38,952 nucleotides of DNA from UBA11996 sp964394975 (GTDB lineage: Bacteria > Chloroflexota > Dehalococcoidia > Lucifugimonadales > UBA826), in contig CAYMZR010000007.1 in assembly GCA_964394975.1 (NCBI GenBank), positions 1-38,952 on the forward strand, in the 5' to 3' direction. The notes under the pieces are model-generated. The model was not told where the DNA came from and ran no database searches. It saw nothing but the letters and a program-made list of their open reading frames with translations. Positions within the stretch are counted from its first letter, which is position 1. Each line of letters opens with the position of its first letter. Position numbers and translations under genes: made by a program. Below are positions 8,291 to 17,149 of the stretch, in pieces.

Positions 8291-9727
8291 TTAGAATCCT
8301 TCCCAAAATTTGTCAAAAGGTGCCAAATCGTCTCCATATTCCTCGCGAGCCTCCAGCATTTTCGCTCTCATTTCAACTACTTTTTCGACAAAGCTAACAT
8401 TGCTCGAAAAATCATGCATCTCGTCTGGATCTTCAGAAATGTTAAACAATTGGGTTGAACGGACTCCATTGACGTTGTATTCGATCAGTTTCCAACCCTG
8501 ATATGTTAATGCTCTCTGCACGTCTTTATAAACATAGTATAAATATTCACGAGTGGAAATTTCTTTTTCTTTTATCATCTCCATCATGCTTTTACCCAAG
8601 ACACTTTCCGGAATATTAATACCAGCCATTTCACATAAAGTAGGGTATATATCTGTTGTATAAACTAATGAACCTCTGGAGGTCTCGCTGGGAATTCCCG
8701 GTCCACAAAATATCATTGGAATATGAACGCTATGATCATACAGATTCTGTTTACCAAAAAGACCGTGCCTTCCTAAGGCAAGTCCATTATCACCAGCAAG
8801 TACTATAATAGTATTACTAATTTGATCTGATTCTCTAAGAGCTTCCAAAATCAGACCGACCTGTGAATCAAGATGAGAGATCATAGCGTAATATTCGGCT
8901 ATGTGATTCTTTACTTCTAATTCTTCCCTAGGGACGGCGGCTAAAAGCTCATCTCTAGCATCAAGTTCACCGTTGTCAAAAGAATGCTTAGTCATGAAAT
9001 TTTCTTCGATATCTAAATCATCTGCGGAATACATATCATAAAATTTCTGTGGGGTAGTCCTTGGATCATGAGGAGCCATAAAAGCTACATAAGCAAAAAA
9101 AGGGTCTTCTTTTTCATAGTTAGAAATAAATTCTGCCGCTTGACAAGCAAATATATCAGTAGAGTGTTGCCCTGCATGTATGTGATTAGCAATTTTTTCT
9201 TCTGGTAGGACCGGAACGCGATATGATTCAACTCTACTTTTATAAGTTTCAATCGGCTCATATTCATGCAAAGGAACCATATCTCTTGATATTCGACCTA
9301 GATATTGCTGGGATGGGTCGTAAGAATGTACTGGTACCATCCAGTGATCATATCCTCCACCAAAATATATATCAGCACCGTCTTGGAAATTTCGAATGTA
9401 CGATTCAGTACCGTTATGCCATTTCCCTGTACCCCAACAGTGATAACCAGATTTACGGAGAGTTTCTCCCAACATAATATGGTCATCGGGTATGGTCTCT
9501 CCTGAATCCACAAGATGGAAAAGTGTTCGTCCAGTCATCAACATAGCCCTACTCGGCATGCATACGGCTGTATTCGTTCCTCCCATGATGTAAGCATTGG
9601 TCAGGGAAGTACCGTTTTTAACTAACCAATCCATATTGGGAGTCGATATTTTATTGTTACCCAGAGCATGGACAGTATCGAACCGTTGGTCATCAGTAAA
9701 GATGACCAAAATATTTGGTTTTGGCAT
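8291..9727 (-). CDS. Sulfatase, type I (formylglycine-dependent)
   Basis: A 478-residue sulfuric ester hydrolase of the alkaline phosphatase superfamily. Metal ligands Asp12/Asp13 lie in VIFTDDQRFD. The sulfatase signature CMPSRAMLMTGR puts Cys56 as the residue converted to formylglycine. GTGKWHN carries the active-site Lys102/His104, and AGDNG (Asp313/Asn314) with GRHGLFGKQNLYD completes the metal site. No signal peptide is visible, so it appears cytosolic and would act on substrates already imported. The ATG overlaps the stop of the upstream isomerase gene (TAATG), implying translational coupling. The maturase (FGE or anSME) is not in this window. The sulfated substrate is unknown. Confidence 0.95.
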   Translation of the reverse strand: MPKPNILVIFTDDQRFDTVHALGNNKISTPNMDWLVKNGTSLTNAYIMGGTNTAVCMPSRAMLMTGRTLFHLVDSGETIPDDHIMLGETLRKSGYHCWGTGKWHNGTESYIRNFQDGADIYFGGGYDHWMVPVHSYDPSQQYLGRISRDMVPLHEYEPIETYKSRVESYRVPVLPEEKIANHIHAGQHSTDIFACQAAEFISNYEKEDPFFAYVAFMAPHDPRTTPQKFYDMYSADDLDIEENFMTKHSFDNGELDARDELLAAVPREELEVKNHIAEYYAMISHLDSQVGLILEALRESDQISNTIIVLAGDNGLALGRHGLFGKQNLYDHSVHIPMIFCGPGIPSETSRGSLVYTTDIYPTLCEMAGINIPESVLGKSMMEMIKEKEISTREYLYYVYKDVQRALTYQGWKLIEYNVNGVRSTQLFNISEDPDEMHDFSSNVSFVEKVVEMRAKMLEAREEYGDDLAPFDKFWEGF

Positions 9728-10527
9728 TATTTACCCACATATTTAGGCTTTCTTTTTTCCAGGAAAGCTCTAACGGCTTCTTTTTGATCCTCCGTGTCAT
9801 AAAGCATTTCCCCAGCTGAATCCTCATCAGAAATTATTTCATGCCAGTCTTGCATTCGAACCCGAAGCAACTGTTTAGTTTGCCTTACGGCTAACGGAGG
9901 ATTGCCAGAGATTTCACTAGCTATTTCCATGCATTTATCCAATAATCTCGACGGTCCCACAACCTCATTTACAAGGCCTTTAGACAGTGCCCATTCAGCA
10001 TCATATATTTTGCCAGTCAATGACATTTCCGCAGCAATTCCATGACCGGCTATAGCTTTTATTGTGGCAGAAGCAGCGGTATCCGGTACCAGGCCTCTTT
10101 TGACAAAAATGGCAGAGAATCTAGCTTTTTCGGTGGCGACCCTGATATCAGTAGCGAGAGCAATAGACAAACCTGCCCCTACTGCTGCTCCATTTATTGC
10201 CGATACCACTGGTTGAGGTATATTTCTTATCGCTGGTGCAAGTTCTTGTATCCGTCTACGAGTCTGAGAGGTTCTATCTATATTCCTTCTATTCTCAGAT
10301 CCTGAAGCGCCCATCCTTGATAAATCAGCCCCTGAACAAAATGCTTTTCCGTTACCAGTAATGACCAAAACTCTAATTTCCGGAAATTTTCCTGGCAATT
10401 CATCTAGAAGTTCATGAAATTCAAGAGTCAATTCCCGATTTAGAGCATTCATCACCTCTGGTCTATCTAGAGTTAATAGCCCAATGTGATTATCTACGCT
10501 AAATGACAAATTTTTGTAACTCTTCAT
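9727..10527 (-). CDS. Enoyl-CoA hydratase/isomerase family, isomerase-like
   Basis: A 266-residue crotonase-fold enzyme acting on acyl-CoA. The oxyanion-hole motifs are present: KAFCSGADL near 61-69 and NGAAVGAGLSIALATD near 112-127. Both glutamates used by true hydratases are absent, with Ser121 and Phe141 at their positions. An acid remains in RGLVPD (Asp149), as in PaaG-type isomerases, so double-bond isomerisation is more likely than hydration. A good AAGGAG site precedes ATG 10527. It is the first gene of a coupled pair with the sulfatase, which suggests that desulfation and acyl-CoA isomerisation serve one catabolic route. That link is inference. Confidence 0.93.
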   Translation of the reverse strand: MKSYKNLSFSVDNHIGLLTLDRPEVMNALNRELTLEFHELLDELPGKFPEIRVLVITGNGKAFCSGADLSRMGASGSENRRNIDRTSQTRRRIQELAPAIRNIPQPVVSAINGAAVGAGLSIALATDIRVATEKARFSAIFVKRGLVPDTAASATIKAIAGHGIAAEMSLTGKIYDAEWALSKGLVNEVVGPSRLLDKCMEIASEISGNPPLAVRQTKQLLRVRMQDWHEIISDEDSAGEMLYDTEDQKEAVRAFLEKRKPKYVGK

Positions 10528-10692
10528 TAAAGTCTCCTTTAGCTACCAGAGTGAATTGGGTAGGTCTAATCCAAGATCTGATACCCGAATTTCAAGGTTG
10601 TTAATTAGAATTGCCCAAAATGATATTTGATGCTTTTTCTAAATATGTCTAGTCTAGTTGCAATTTATAGCCATTTTGTTCCATAACCTTAA

Positions 10693-11706
10693 TCACGCTA
10701 CCGCTGGCAAAATAAGAATCCACATTGGCTCTTCCCCAACCTCAAATCTGTCTATGAAACCCAATGACCCATCATCATTTATTTTAAACGCAGATATATG
10801 GCCAGTATCAAGTCCTGCAGAATATAAGAAATCTCCGTTTTTATCGATATCTAATACTCTGGGCATGGCTTCTGTTTGAGTTCTACCATTCAAATTTAGC
10901 TCACCAGTATTTGAATCAACTGAAAATCCAGCTATCGAATTATGTCCTCTATTAGGAGCGTATAAATATTTACCATCAGGCGTGATTTTGATCTGAGCAC
11001 AGGTGTTTACTCCCCCGTAATGAGCAGGTAAGGTGGATAATGTTTGCAACTCATCCAAATTCCCTTTCTGGTATCTATATGCAGTTACGCTACTATCTTG
11101 CTCGTTCGAAAAAAACACATATTTCCCGTTTGGATGAAAGGTATAATGCCGTGGTCCTCTGTTGTCTGGCTGGGATAAGGACGGGATATCCATAGGATCT
11201 AAATTTCCCGTGTTCTGATTAAACGAATATTTTAGAATTTTGTTAATACCTCTTTCTCCAGCAATATGTGGAACGAGTGCATATGAGTTATCTGCATCGG
11301 TAAAAACGCAATGAGCCCCGTTCCCAGTAGCTTCCCACACCTTTTCCCCAGTGAAAATACCCTCCTTGTTGGAATGCACCGAAACTGCACCAGCTTCATA
11401 ATATGCAGCCAAAACATACCTGTTCGTTTTATCTAATGAAATGTAACAAGGGTCACCTTGAAGTTTGGGGCCATCATCTACATGAATTAGATCTCCAGTC
11501 AAACTATTAAATCTATAAGATGTGACACAAGGTAGATTTCTTCTACCTACGAAAAGAAGCGAATTATCGAGGTCCACAGCCAACGGGGCGGGTCTATCAC
11601 CTACTTCAGTATCCTTTAAGTGATTCAGGCGTCCGCTGTCGGCATCAATTGACCAACAGCTGATTCGATTTTCTCCTGCAAGGGAAACATACAAAATTTG
11701 CCTCAT
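10693..11706 (-). CDS. Lactonase family protein, seven-bladed beta-propeller (Pgl-like)
   Basis: A 337-residue protein of the YbhE/6-phosphogluconolactonase type. Repeated blade motifs such as LYVSLAGENRISCWSIDADSG, RYVLAAYYEAGAVSV, GPRHYTFHPNGKYVFFSNE and TPDGKYLYAPNRGHNSIAGF are spaced about 45-50 residues apart. The family hydrolyses sugar lactones, but many members are uncharacterised, so 6-phosphogluconolactone is only one candidate. No signal peptide is seen. GGAGG lies four bases before ATG 11706. It is separated from the downstream isomerase gene by 165 bases with no gene. Confidence 0.88.
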   Translation of the reverse strand: MRQILYVSLAGENRISCWSIDADSGRLNHLKDTEVGDRPAPLAVDLDNSLLFVGRRNLPCVTSYRFNSLTGDLIHVDDGPKLQGDPCYISLDKTNRYVLAAYYEAGAVSVHSNKEGIFTGEKVWEATGNGAHCVFTDADNSYALVPHIAGERGINKILKYSFNQNTGNLDPMDIPSLSQPDNRGPRHYTFHPNGKYVFFSNEQDSSVTAYRYQKGNLDELQTLSTLPAHYGGVNTCAQIKITPDGKYLYAPNRGHNSIAGFSVDSNTGELNLNGRTQTEAMPRVLDIDKNGDFLYSAGLDTGHISAFKINDDGSLGFIDRFEVGEEPMWILILPAVA

Positions 11707-11881
11707 TGTGCCTCCAAGAAGTGCCGTATTATTCAGCTAATCACAAGTTTATCAGCACCTCCGGGTTAACGTTTTTATTTAGCTTTTTATTATTTCTGGC
11801 TCAAATAAAATTAAATAGTTCACATTCCGTCAACTTAGAAGATAAAATTGATAAGGTCATCGTTTAATAAGTTTCATTTTT

Positions 11882-13306
11882 ATGCAGGAGATTAATCTGC
11901 CCTTCTACAACATAAAATCGTCTTTTCCCCAACGATGGCGACAAAGAAATGGTTACCGGCAAGTTCTAGAGGTTGCGTTCCCTCTAATATTGAGTACGGG
12001 ATCCTGGTCTGTTCAGCAATTCATAGACAGAATGTTTTTATCTTGGTATTCACCCGATGCATTGGCAGCAGCGTTGCCCACAGGAATGTTGTGTTTCACT
12101 TTGATCAGTTTATTCATGGGGACTTCTGGTTACGTTAGTACCTTCGTGGCACAATACATCGGAGCTTCACGACCAGAAAGGGTTGGACCAGCGATGTGGC
12201 AGGGAATATATTTTTCCGTTTTGGGAGGCTTACTGATAGCTTTCACTGCATTGTTCCCAAAGACAATTTTCTCTTTGATTGGTCACAGTCCCGAGGTACA
12301 AATCTTAGAATCAGAATATTGGGTTTATCTAACTTTAGGTGGGATATTCCCAGTTGCCCAGGGTGCAGTAGCAGGGTTTTTCAGTGGTCGTGGCAAAACA
12401 TATCCAATCATGTGGTCTACTTTCGCCGCAACAGCTGTAAATATTGTACTCAACTATCTCCTGATTTTTGGGAATTTAGGAATGCCGGAAATGGGGATAT
12501 CAGGAGCTGGCTTATCTACCTTTATATCAGGAATGCTAAATTTTTTGATCCTTTCAATTTTAGTTTTTTCCAACGAAAATAATTCAAAATATAAGACACG
12601 TACAGGGTGGAAATATGATCCAGCTTTGTTCAAAAGGCTCATCAGGTACGGCCTCCCTAATGGAATTCAATTTTTCCTAGACATAGCAGCGTTTTCATTA
12701 TTCATATTGTTGATCGGCAGACTCGGCGCAACGGAATTAGCGGCGGCAAGTATAGCGTTTAACGTTAGTATGCTGGCCTTTATGCCTATGATTGGTTTAG
12801 GGATAACGGTATCGATTTTGGTCGGGCAATCTCTGGGAGCCAATGAGCCCGGCCAGGCAAAAATTGCCACTTCTTCAGCCTTGCAGATTTCTTTTACCTA
12901 TATGACTATCCTTGCCATGCTTTATCTTTTGATACCAAATTTATTTATTTACCCATTTTCAGCCAAAGCTGACCCAATTGAATTTGAATCAATAAAAAGT
13001 ACCGCTTTAGTATCATTGAGGTTTATAGCACTCTGGTCAATATTTGATTCCCTGGCAATTATATTTTCATCCGCTCTTAAGGGGGCCGGGGACACTGCTT
13101 TCATTATGTTAACCATATGTCTCACAGGGCTCATCGTCCTCATAGCACCTACATTTCTAATCATTGAAATCTTCCACCTGGGCTTGAATGTTGCATGGCT
13201 TTCAGGTGTCGCGTATGTATTCTGCCTTGGAATTGTGTATTACCTCAGGTTTAAAGGCGGCAAATGGCAAAGTATGAGGGTGATAGAAACCCGGCAGGCA
13301 ACCTAA
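11882..13306 (+). CDS. MATE-family efflux transporter
   Basis: A 474-residue inner-membrane multidrug/metabolite exporter, driven by Na+ or H+ in known members. About twelve hydrophobic helices are visible in two pseudo-repeats (EVAFPLILSTGSWSVQQFIDRMFL at the start of the first; YGLPNGIQFFLDIAAFSLFILLI at the start of the second), with the family's SxxLVGQSLGANE-like motif near 310. Length matches the family. The ATG at 11882 has no upstream ribosome site. A GGAG lies inside the first codons, leaving open leaderless initiation or a CTG start at 11897. It is divergent from the lactonase gene. Substrate unknown. Confidence 0.93.
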   Translation: MQEINLPFYNIKSSFPQRWRQRNGYRQVLEVAFPLILSTGSWSVQQFIDRMFLSWYSPDALAAALPTGMLCFTLISLFMGTSGYVSTFVAQYIGASRPERVGPAMWQGIYFSVLGGLLIAFTALFPKTIFSLIGHSPEVQILESEYWVYLTLGGIFPVAQGAVAGFFSGRGKTYPIMWSTFAATAVNIVLNYLLIFGNLGMPEMGISGAGLSTFISGMLNFLILSILVFSNENNSKYKTRTGWKYDPALFKRLIRYGLPNGIQFFLDIAAFSLFILLIGRLGATELAAASIAFNVSMLAFMPMIGLGITVSILVGQSLGANEPGQAKIATSSALQISFTYMTILAMLYLLIPNLFIYPFSAKADPIEFESIKSTALVSLRFIALWSIFDSLAIIFSSALKGAGDTAFIMLTICLTGLIVLIAPTFLIIEIFHLGLNVAWLSGVAYVFCLGIVYYLRFKGGKWQSMRVIETRQAT

Positions 13307-13339
13307 GATGAAAGAGTAATTCGATATATTGATGAAAAA

Positions 13340-13716
13340 AAGTTAGGCTGTTCATCTCAGGCGATAAGAACCGAAAAGTGGTTTGATGGAATTACGGTTT
13401 CTAATTATGGTGCTCGGCACATGGATGGAACAAATTCGTCCATAGAGGTTCTGGCGGAGATAGCTCCAGCAGTGAATGAACGGATCGAGGTATTCTTTGA
13501 CTCAGGGATTAGGAGAGGTATGGATTTGCCAAGGCGCTATGTTTGGGACCTAGAGCGGTCCTTGTTGGCCGCCCAATCTTCTGGGGACTATGTGTTGATG
13601 GTGAACAAGGTGTATCTGGTGTGCTAGATATTCTTAAAACTGAACTCGACCCTGCAATAGCTTATTTGGGAGTAAATAAAGTAGGTGATTTAAATAGGTC
13701 GTATGCCACAATTTGA
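13340..13716 (+). pseudogene. FMN-dependent alpha-hydroxyacid dehydrogenase, 3' remnant with frameshift
   Basis: The C-terminal third of an LldD/glycolate-oxidase-like enzyme. Frame one (from about 13340) reads GITVSNYGARHMDGTNSSIEVLAEI and FFDSGIRRGMDLP. Near 13530 a one-base shift is needed to continue with KALCLGPRAVLVGRPIFWGL and GVSGVLDILKTELDPAIAYL, ending at TGA 13716. The family's SNHGxRQ catalytic His is Tyr here (CAT to TAT), and the N-terminal two thirds are missing; the MATE gene ends at 13306. A 68-residue frame beginning at 13421 is part of this remnant, not a gene. The neighbouring MFS transporter may once have imported the hydroxyacid. Confidence 0.88.
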
Positions 13717-13802
13717 AGCGTGAAACCATCGTGATTTTCCAAGAATAAATAATTTAAAAACCCCAGTATTTCATCCACGGGTACCTTCATGGGAGGGGTT
13801 AT

Positions 13803-15026
13803 TTGGCAACTAAAAATGCTTGGTTTACTCTGACTGTTGCTTTCATAGTGTTATTTTTTTCCAGTGGTCTGAGATTCGCTTTTGGAATTGTGCTTAAACC
13901 TATGTCTGAAGACCTGGGTTGGGCCAGAGCAGAGACAACAATGGCTGCTACGACTTTTTTTGTAGTGTCTGCCTTAGTCATGCCGATATATGGACGGCTA
14001 ATCGACCGTTACAGTCTTATACGGATAATGATTATATCTATTGCGATAACCTCGCTTGGATTCGGCTTAGTTGCGATTGTCCAGACTCCATGGCAGTTCA
14101 TATTTTTTTACGGAATAGTTTTTGCATTAGGTCACTCAGGGTTCTCGATTTTGGCTGTGTCCGTTATGGTAGGACGGGCATTTCCAAATCGGGCTGGTAT
14201 AGCCAATAGTATCGCCCTGTCTGGATTCGGGTTCGGCCAGCTCATCATTATCTCTGTTTTGACACTAATTGTGTTTGAAATAGGTTGGAGAATATCCCAT
14301 GTATATTTAGCTGTAGGGGCAGCTGTAGTTCTTATTCCTCTACTGCTGTTTCAGGCTAAATTCGTGAGCTTCTTGCCAGATAGCCCTGACCGATATGAGG
14401 GCCATCCCATCGAATTTTCATCCAGTTCGGTACCACATTTACTAAGATTCACTATCTCAATAAAATTTGCCATTTTGATAGTAGTTTATGCCTTATGCGG
14501 ATTCCAAGACTTTTTCATGGCTACACATATAGCATCTTTCGCAACTGATAATGGTGTCAGAAACCAATTTGCGGGTAATTTGTTAGCAATAATGGGTGTG
14601 TTTGCACTTGCAGGAGTGATAATTGCAGGGCTCTTAGGTGACAGGTTTAAAGCTGGTTTTCCTACAGTGCTTTGTTTTTTAATACGATTGGTCATATTCA
14701 TCTTGATATGCACTTCTAATCAACCTGCATTTATTGTGATATTGACATTTTCATACGGATTCACATTCTTGATTACTGCGCCTCTCACGGTAGTATTTGT
14801 AAAAGATCTTTTCGGGACACCTAAGATGGGAGCTCTTATCGGTATCATCAATATGGTGCATCAATTTGGAGGTGCTATTGGAGCATATGCAGGGGGCGTA
14901 GTTTTCGATCAAACAGGATCATACCAATTGATGATGATTTTTATGGTAGTACTATCTTTAGGTGGATTAATTTGTTCATACTTTATCCACGGGTCTGCAA
15001 CTTTTAGAAGAAGGTTGGTCACTTAA
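13803..15026 (+). CDS. MFS transporter, monocarboxylate/oxalate-formate-like
   Basis: A 407-residue inner-membrane carrier with about twelve helices. The start FTLTVAFIVLFFSSGLRFAFGIVLKPMSEDLGW and the loop MPIYGRLIDRYSLIR (the MFS 'GxLaDR' A-motif in variant form) are typical of the monocarboxylate/oxalate-formate/CynX-like branch. The second half repeats the pattern (AGLLGDRFKAGFPT). Start is TTG 13803 with GGAGGGG seven bases upstream. It follows the hydroxyacid dehydrogenase remnant by 86 bases in the same direction, so a hydroxyacid or monocarboxylate is a reasonable but unproven substrate. Confidence 0.9.
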   Translation: MATKNAWFTLTVAFIVLFFSSGLRFAFGIVLKPMSEDLGWARAETTMAATTFFVVSALVMPIYGRLIDRYSLIRIMIISIAITSLGFGLVAIVQTPWQFIFFYGIVFALGHSGFSILAVSVMVGRAFPNRAGIANSIALSGFGFGQLIIISVLTLIVFEIGWRISHVYLAVGAAVVLIPLLLFQAKFVSFLPDSPDRYEGHPIEFSSSSVPHLLRFTISIKFAILIVVYALCGFQDFFMATHIASFATDNGVRNQFAGNLLAIMGVFALAGVIIAGLLGDRFKAGFPTVLCFLIRLVIFILICTSNQPAFIVILTFSYGFTFLITAPLTVVFVKDLFGTPKMGALIGIINMVHQFGGAIGAYAGGVVFDQTGSYQLMMIFMVVLSLGGLICSYFIHGSATFRRRLVT

Positions 15027-15291
15027 TTAGTGGGAATATTTACTTCGTTGCGGGTTGAAATTTTCCCGATTATGAACTACTTTCAATCTGTTTGCTATGA
15101 TTAAATCGCATGAATACTCGGTTGGGCCTTAGCATCGAGAGCTTTGTTAGATGAATCAGAGAGGTCAATATGAAAATTAAGTCTGTGAAAGGCCTGTTGA
15201 TTTAAAGCCGGCTCCTACAAATAAACCGCAAGCACAACCTGATCCAATATACCAAATATGATAGTTTAGAAACCTACAAGGCGGAGCCCCT

Positions 15292-16611
15292 ATGTCAAAA
15301 CAGCCGAATATAGTATTGATAATGTCTGATGATCTTGGCTATGAGGTAATAGGGGCCAACGGTGGTTCTTCATATAAAACTCCATCCATAGACTCGATGG
15401 CCCAGCAAGGCATGCGCTTTGAAAACGCTCATGTTATGCCGCTGTGTACACCAACCAGACTTTCGATGATGACCGGAAAATATAATTTCCGGAACTACTT
15501 GGGTTTCGGTTTAATAAGACCAGACGAAGTCACTTTTGGGCATCTACTCACCGACGCAGGTTATAACACATGTATATCCGGCAAATGGCAACTTTACTCC
15601 TACAACCCACCAGATCAACACCCGGAAGAAAGATCTTCAGGGCAAAAAATCGAAGATGCTGGATTTGACGAGTTTTGCGTATGGCACCCTCACCACACAG
15701 AAGAGAAAGGTTCCAGGTACAAAAATCCAGTGATATACGAAAACGGTGAATTCAGGACTGACACCAAAGATAGATATGGCGAGGATATATTTTGCGATTA
15801 TATTATCGATTTCTTAGAAAGGAAAAAGGATGATGAAAAACCATTTTTCGTCTACTGGCCGATGGCTGCTACGCACAAGCCTCATGAGCCCACCCCGGAC
15901 AGCCCAGAATGGGATTCTTTCGATCCTCCCTCAAACCGATCTATCGGTGCAAAAACATGGGCAGAGTTGGAAGATGGTTCATGGGAAGATGATCCTAAAT
16001 TCTATAGAGATATGGTTGAGTATCACGACAAAGTCATAGGTAGATTACTGAACTATCTTGAAAATCAAGGACTTCAGGAAGATACATTAGTCATCTATCT
16101 TGGAGATAACGGTAGCCCAGCCGATGTCTGTTCAATGATGCACCTACATAATGAGATTTGCGGCGGTAAAGGCAAAACCAGTGATAGAGGTACCCATGTT
16201 CCTTTGATTTGTCTTATGCCAGGAACCATTCCTTCCGATACTGTTCAAACAGACCTTATTGAAGCTACAGATTTTCTACCGACTATTTTCGAAGCTGCCG
16301 GTCTAAACTTCCCTGAAGGATACGTCATTGACGGGAGGTCTTTTTATCCTCAGCTAAAAGGGGAAAAAGGCAACCCGAGAGATTGGATGTTTTTTCACTT
16401 CGAACCAATGAATAGAAGACACGGACTCAACGATTTACGGCAAATAAGGTTCATTCGTGATCACAGGTGGAAATTATACGAAACTGGGGAATTATACGAT
16501 CTGGAAGCAGATTGGGACGAAGACATCCCTATCTATGAAGTTGAAGATTCAAAATCCCAGTCTGAAGCAAGAAACAGACTAAACCCGGTATTTTCCCAAA
16601 TGACCAATTGA
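15292..16611 (+). CDS. Sulfatase, type I (formylglycine-dependent), second copy
   Basis: A 439-residue sulfatase from a different subfamily to the one ending at 8291. Asp13/Asp14 (IMSDDLGY) bind the metal. LCTPTRLSMMTGK is the maturation motif with Cys52 as future formylglycine. SGKWQL supplies the active-site Lys, although the usual His after KW is Gln here. YLGDNG holds Asp272/Asn273. No signal peptide is seen, so it is probably cytosolic. GGCGGAG precedes ATG 15292. It ends 8 bases from the convergent msrB gene. The 265 bases upstream hold no recognisable gene. Substrate unknown; the missing His is worth checking. Confidence 0.93.
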   Translation: MSKQPNIVLIMSDDLGYEVIGANGGSSYKTPSIDSMAQQGMRFENAHVMPLCTPTRLSMMTGKYNFRNYLGFGLIRPDEVTFGHLLTDAGYNTCISGKWQLYSYNPPDQHPEERSSGQKIEDAGFDEFCVWHPHHTEEKGSRYKNPVIYENGEFRTDTKDRYGEDIFCDYIIDFLERKKDDEKPFFVYWPMAATHKPHEPTPDSPEWDSFDPPSNRSIGAKTWAELEDGSWEDDPKFYRDMVEYHDKVIGRLLNYLENQGLQEDTLVIYLGDNGSPADVCSMMHLHNEICGGKGKTSDRGTHVPLICLMPGTIPSDTVQTDLIEATDFLPTIFEAAGLNFPEGYVIDGRSFYPQLKGEKGNPRDWMFFHFEPMNRRHGLNDLRQIRFIRDHRWKLYETGELYDLEADWDEDIPIYEVEDSKSQSEARNRLNPVFSQMTN

Positions 16612-16619
16612 GCCTTATT

Positions 16620-17012
16620 CTACTCGGTTTTTTTTAGATTTAAGGACGCCGAGTTAATACAATACCGAAGCCCAGTAGGTTGGGGGCCATCTGGAAAAAC
16701 ATGCCCTAGGTGCGCACCACATGACTTACAAATAACTTCTGTCCTCTCCATTCCTAAAGAGGTGTCCGTTTCTTCTTCTACCTGATCCTCAAAAAGCGGC
16801 TGATAAAAGCTAGGCCATCCACACATGGAATCGTATTTGGTATCGGAAGAGAAAAGTTCTTCCCCACAACAAACACATAGATAGGTACCATCTTCTGTTG
16901 TGTTCCAGTACTCCCCTGTGAATGCTCTTTCTGTAGCTTTATTACGAGTTACTTCATATTGCATGGGAGTAAGTTTATCCCTGTATTGTTCATCATCTTT
17001 TAAATCAGCCAT
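16620..17012 (-). CDS. msrB: Peptide-methionine (R)-S-oxide reductase MsrB
   Basis: A 130-residue repair enzyme reducing the R epimer of methionine sulfoxide in oxidised proteins. Zinc ligands are Cys46/Cys49 (YLCVCCGEELF) and Cys95/Cys98 (VICKSCGAHLGHVF). The catalytic Cys118 is in LRYCINSASL, and Cys64 in MCGWPSF is placed to act as the resolving Cys. Length and motif order are standard, with no fused MsrA. It sits beside the flavin monooxygenase operon, where repair of oxidised Met would be useful; that link is inference. Confidence 0.97.
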   Translation of the reverse strand: MADLKDDEQYRDKLTPMQYEVTRNKATERAFTGEYWNTTEDGTYLCVCCGEELFSSDTKYDSMCGWPSFYQPLFEDQVEEETDTSLGMERTEVICKSCGAHLGHVFPDGPQPTGLRYCINSASLNLKKTE

Positions 17013-17149
17013 CTATCCGTCTCCCAAAATTTTGAATACTGTAACAGCACATTTCCAGTACAACACATAAGATTATATAGCTAGTATTATATTGGTTCAC
17101 AAATCTTCCGGTTGATCTAATTAACTGGAAACAAAGTTAGGAGAGTTAA

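Noticed and set aside
11707..11881. Possible riboswitch before the MATE transporter gene
   Set aside because: The 175-base region is AT-rich without conserved riboswitch stems or a terminator/antiterminator pair that I can see.
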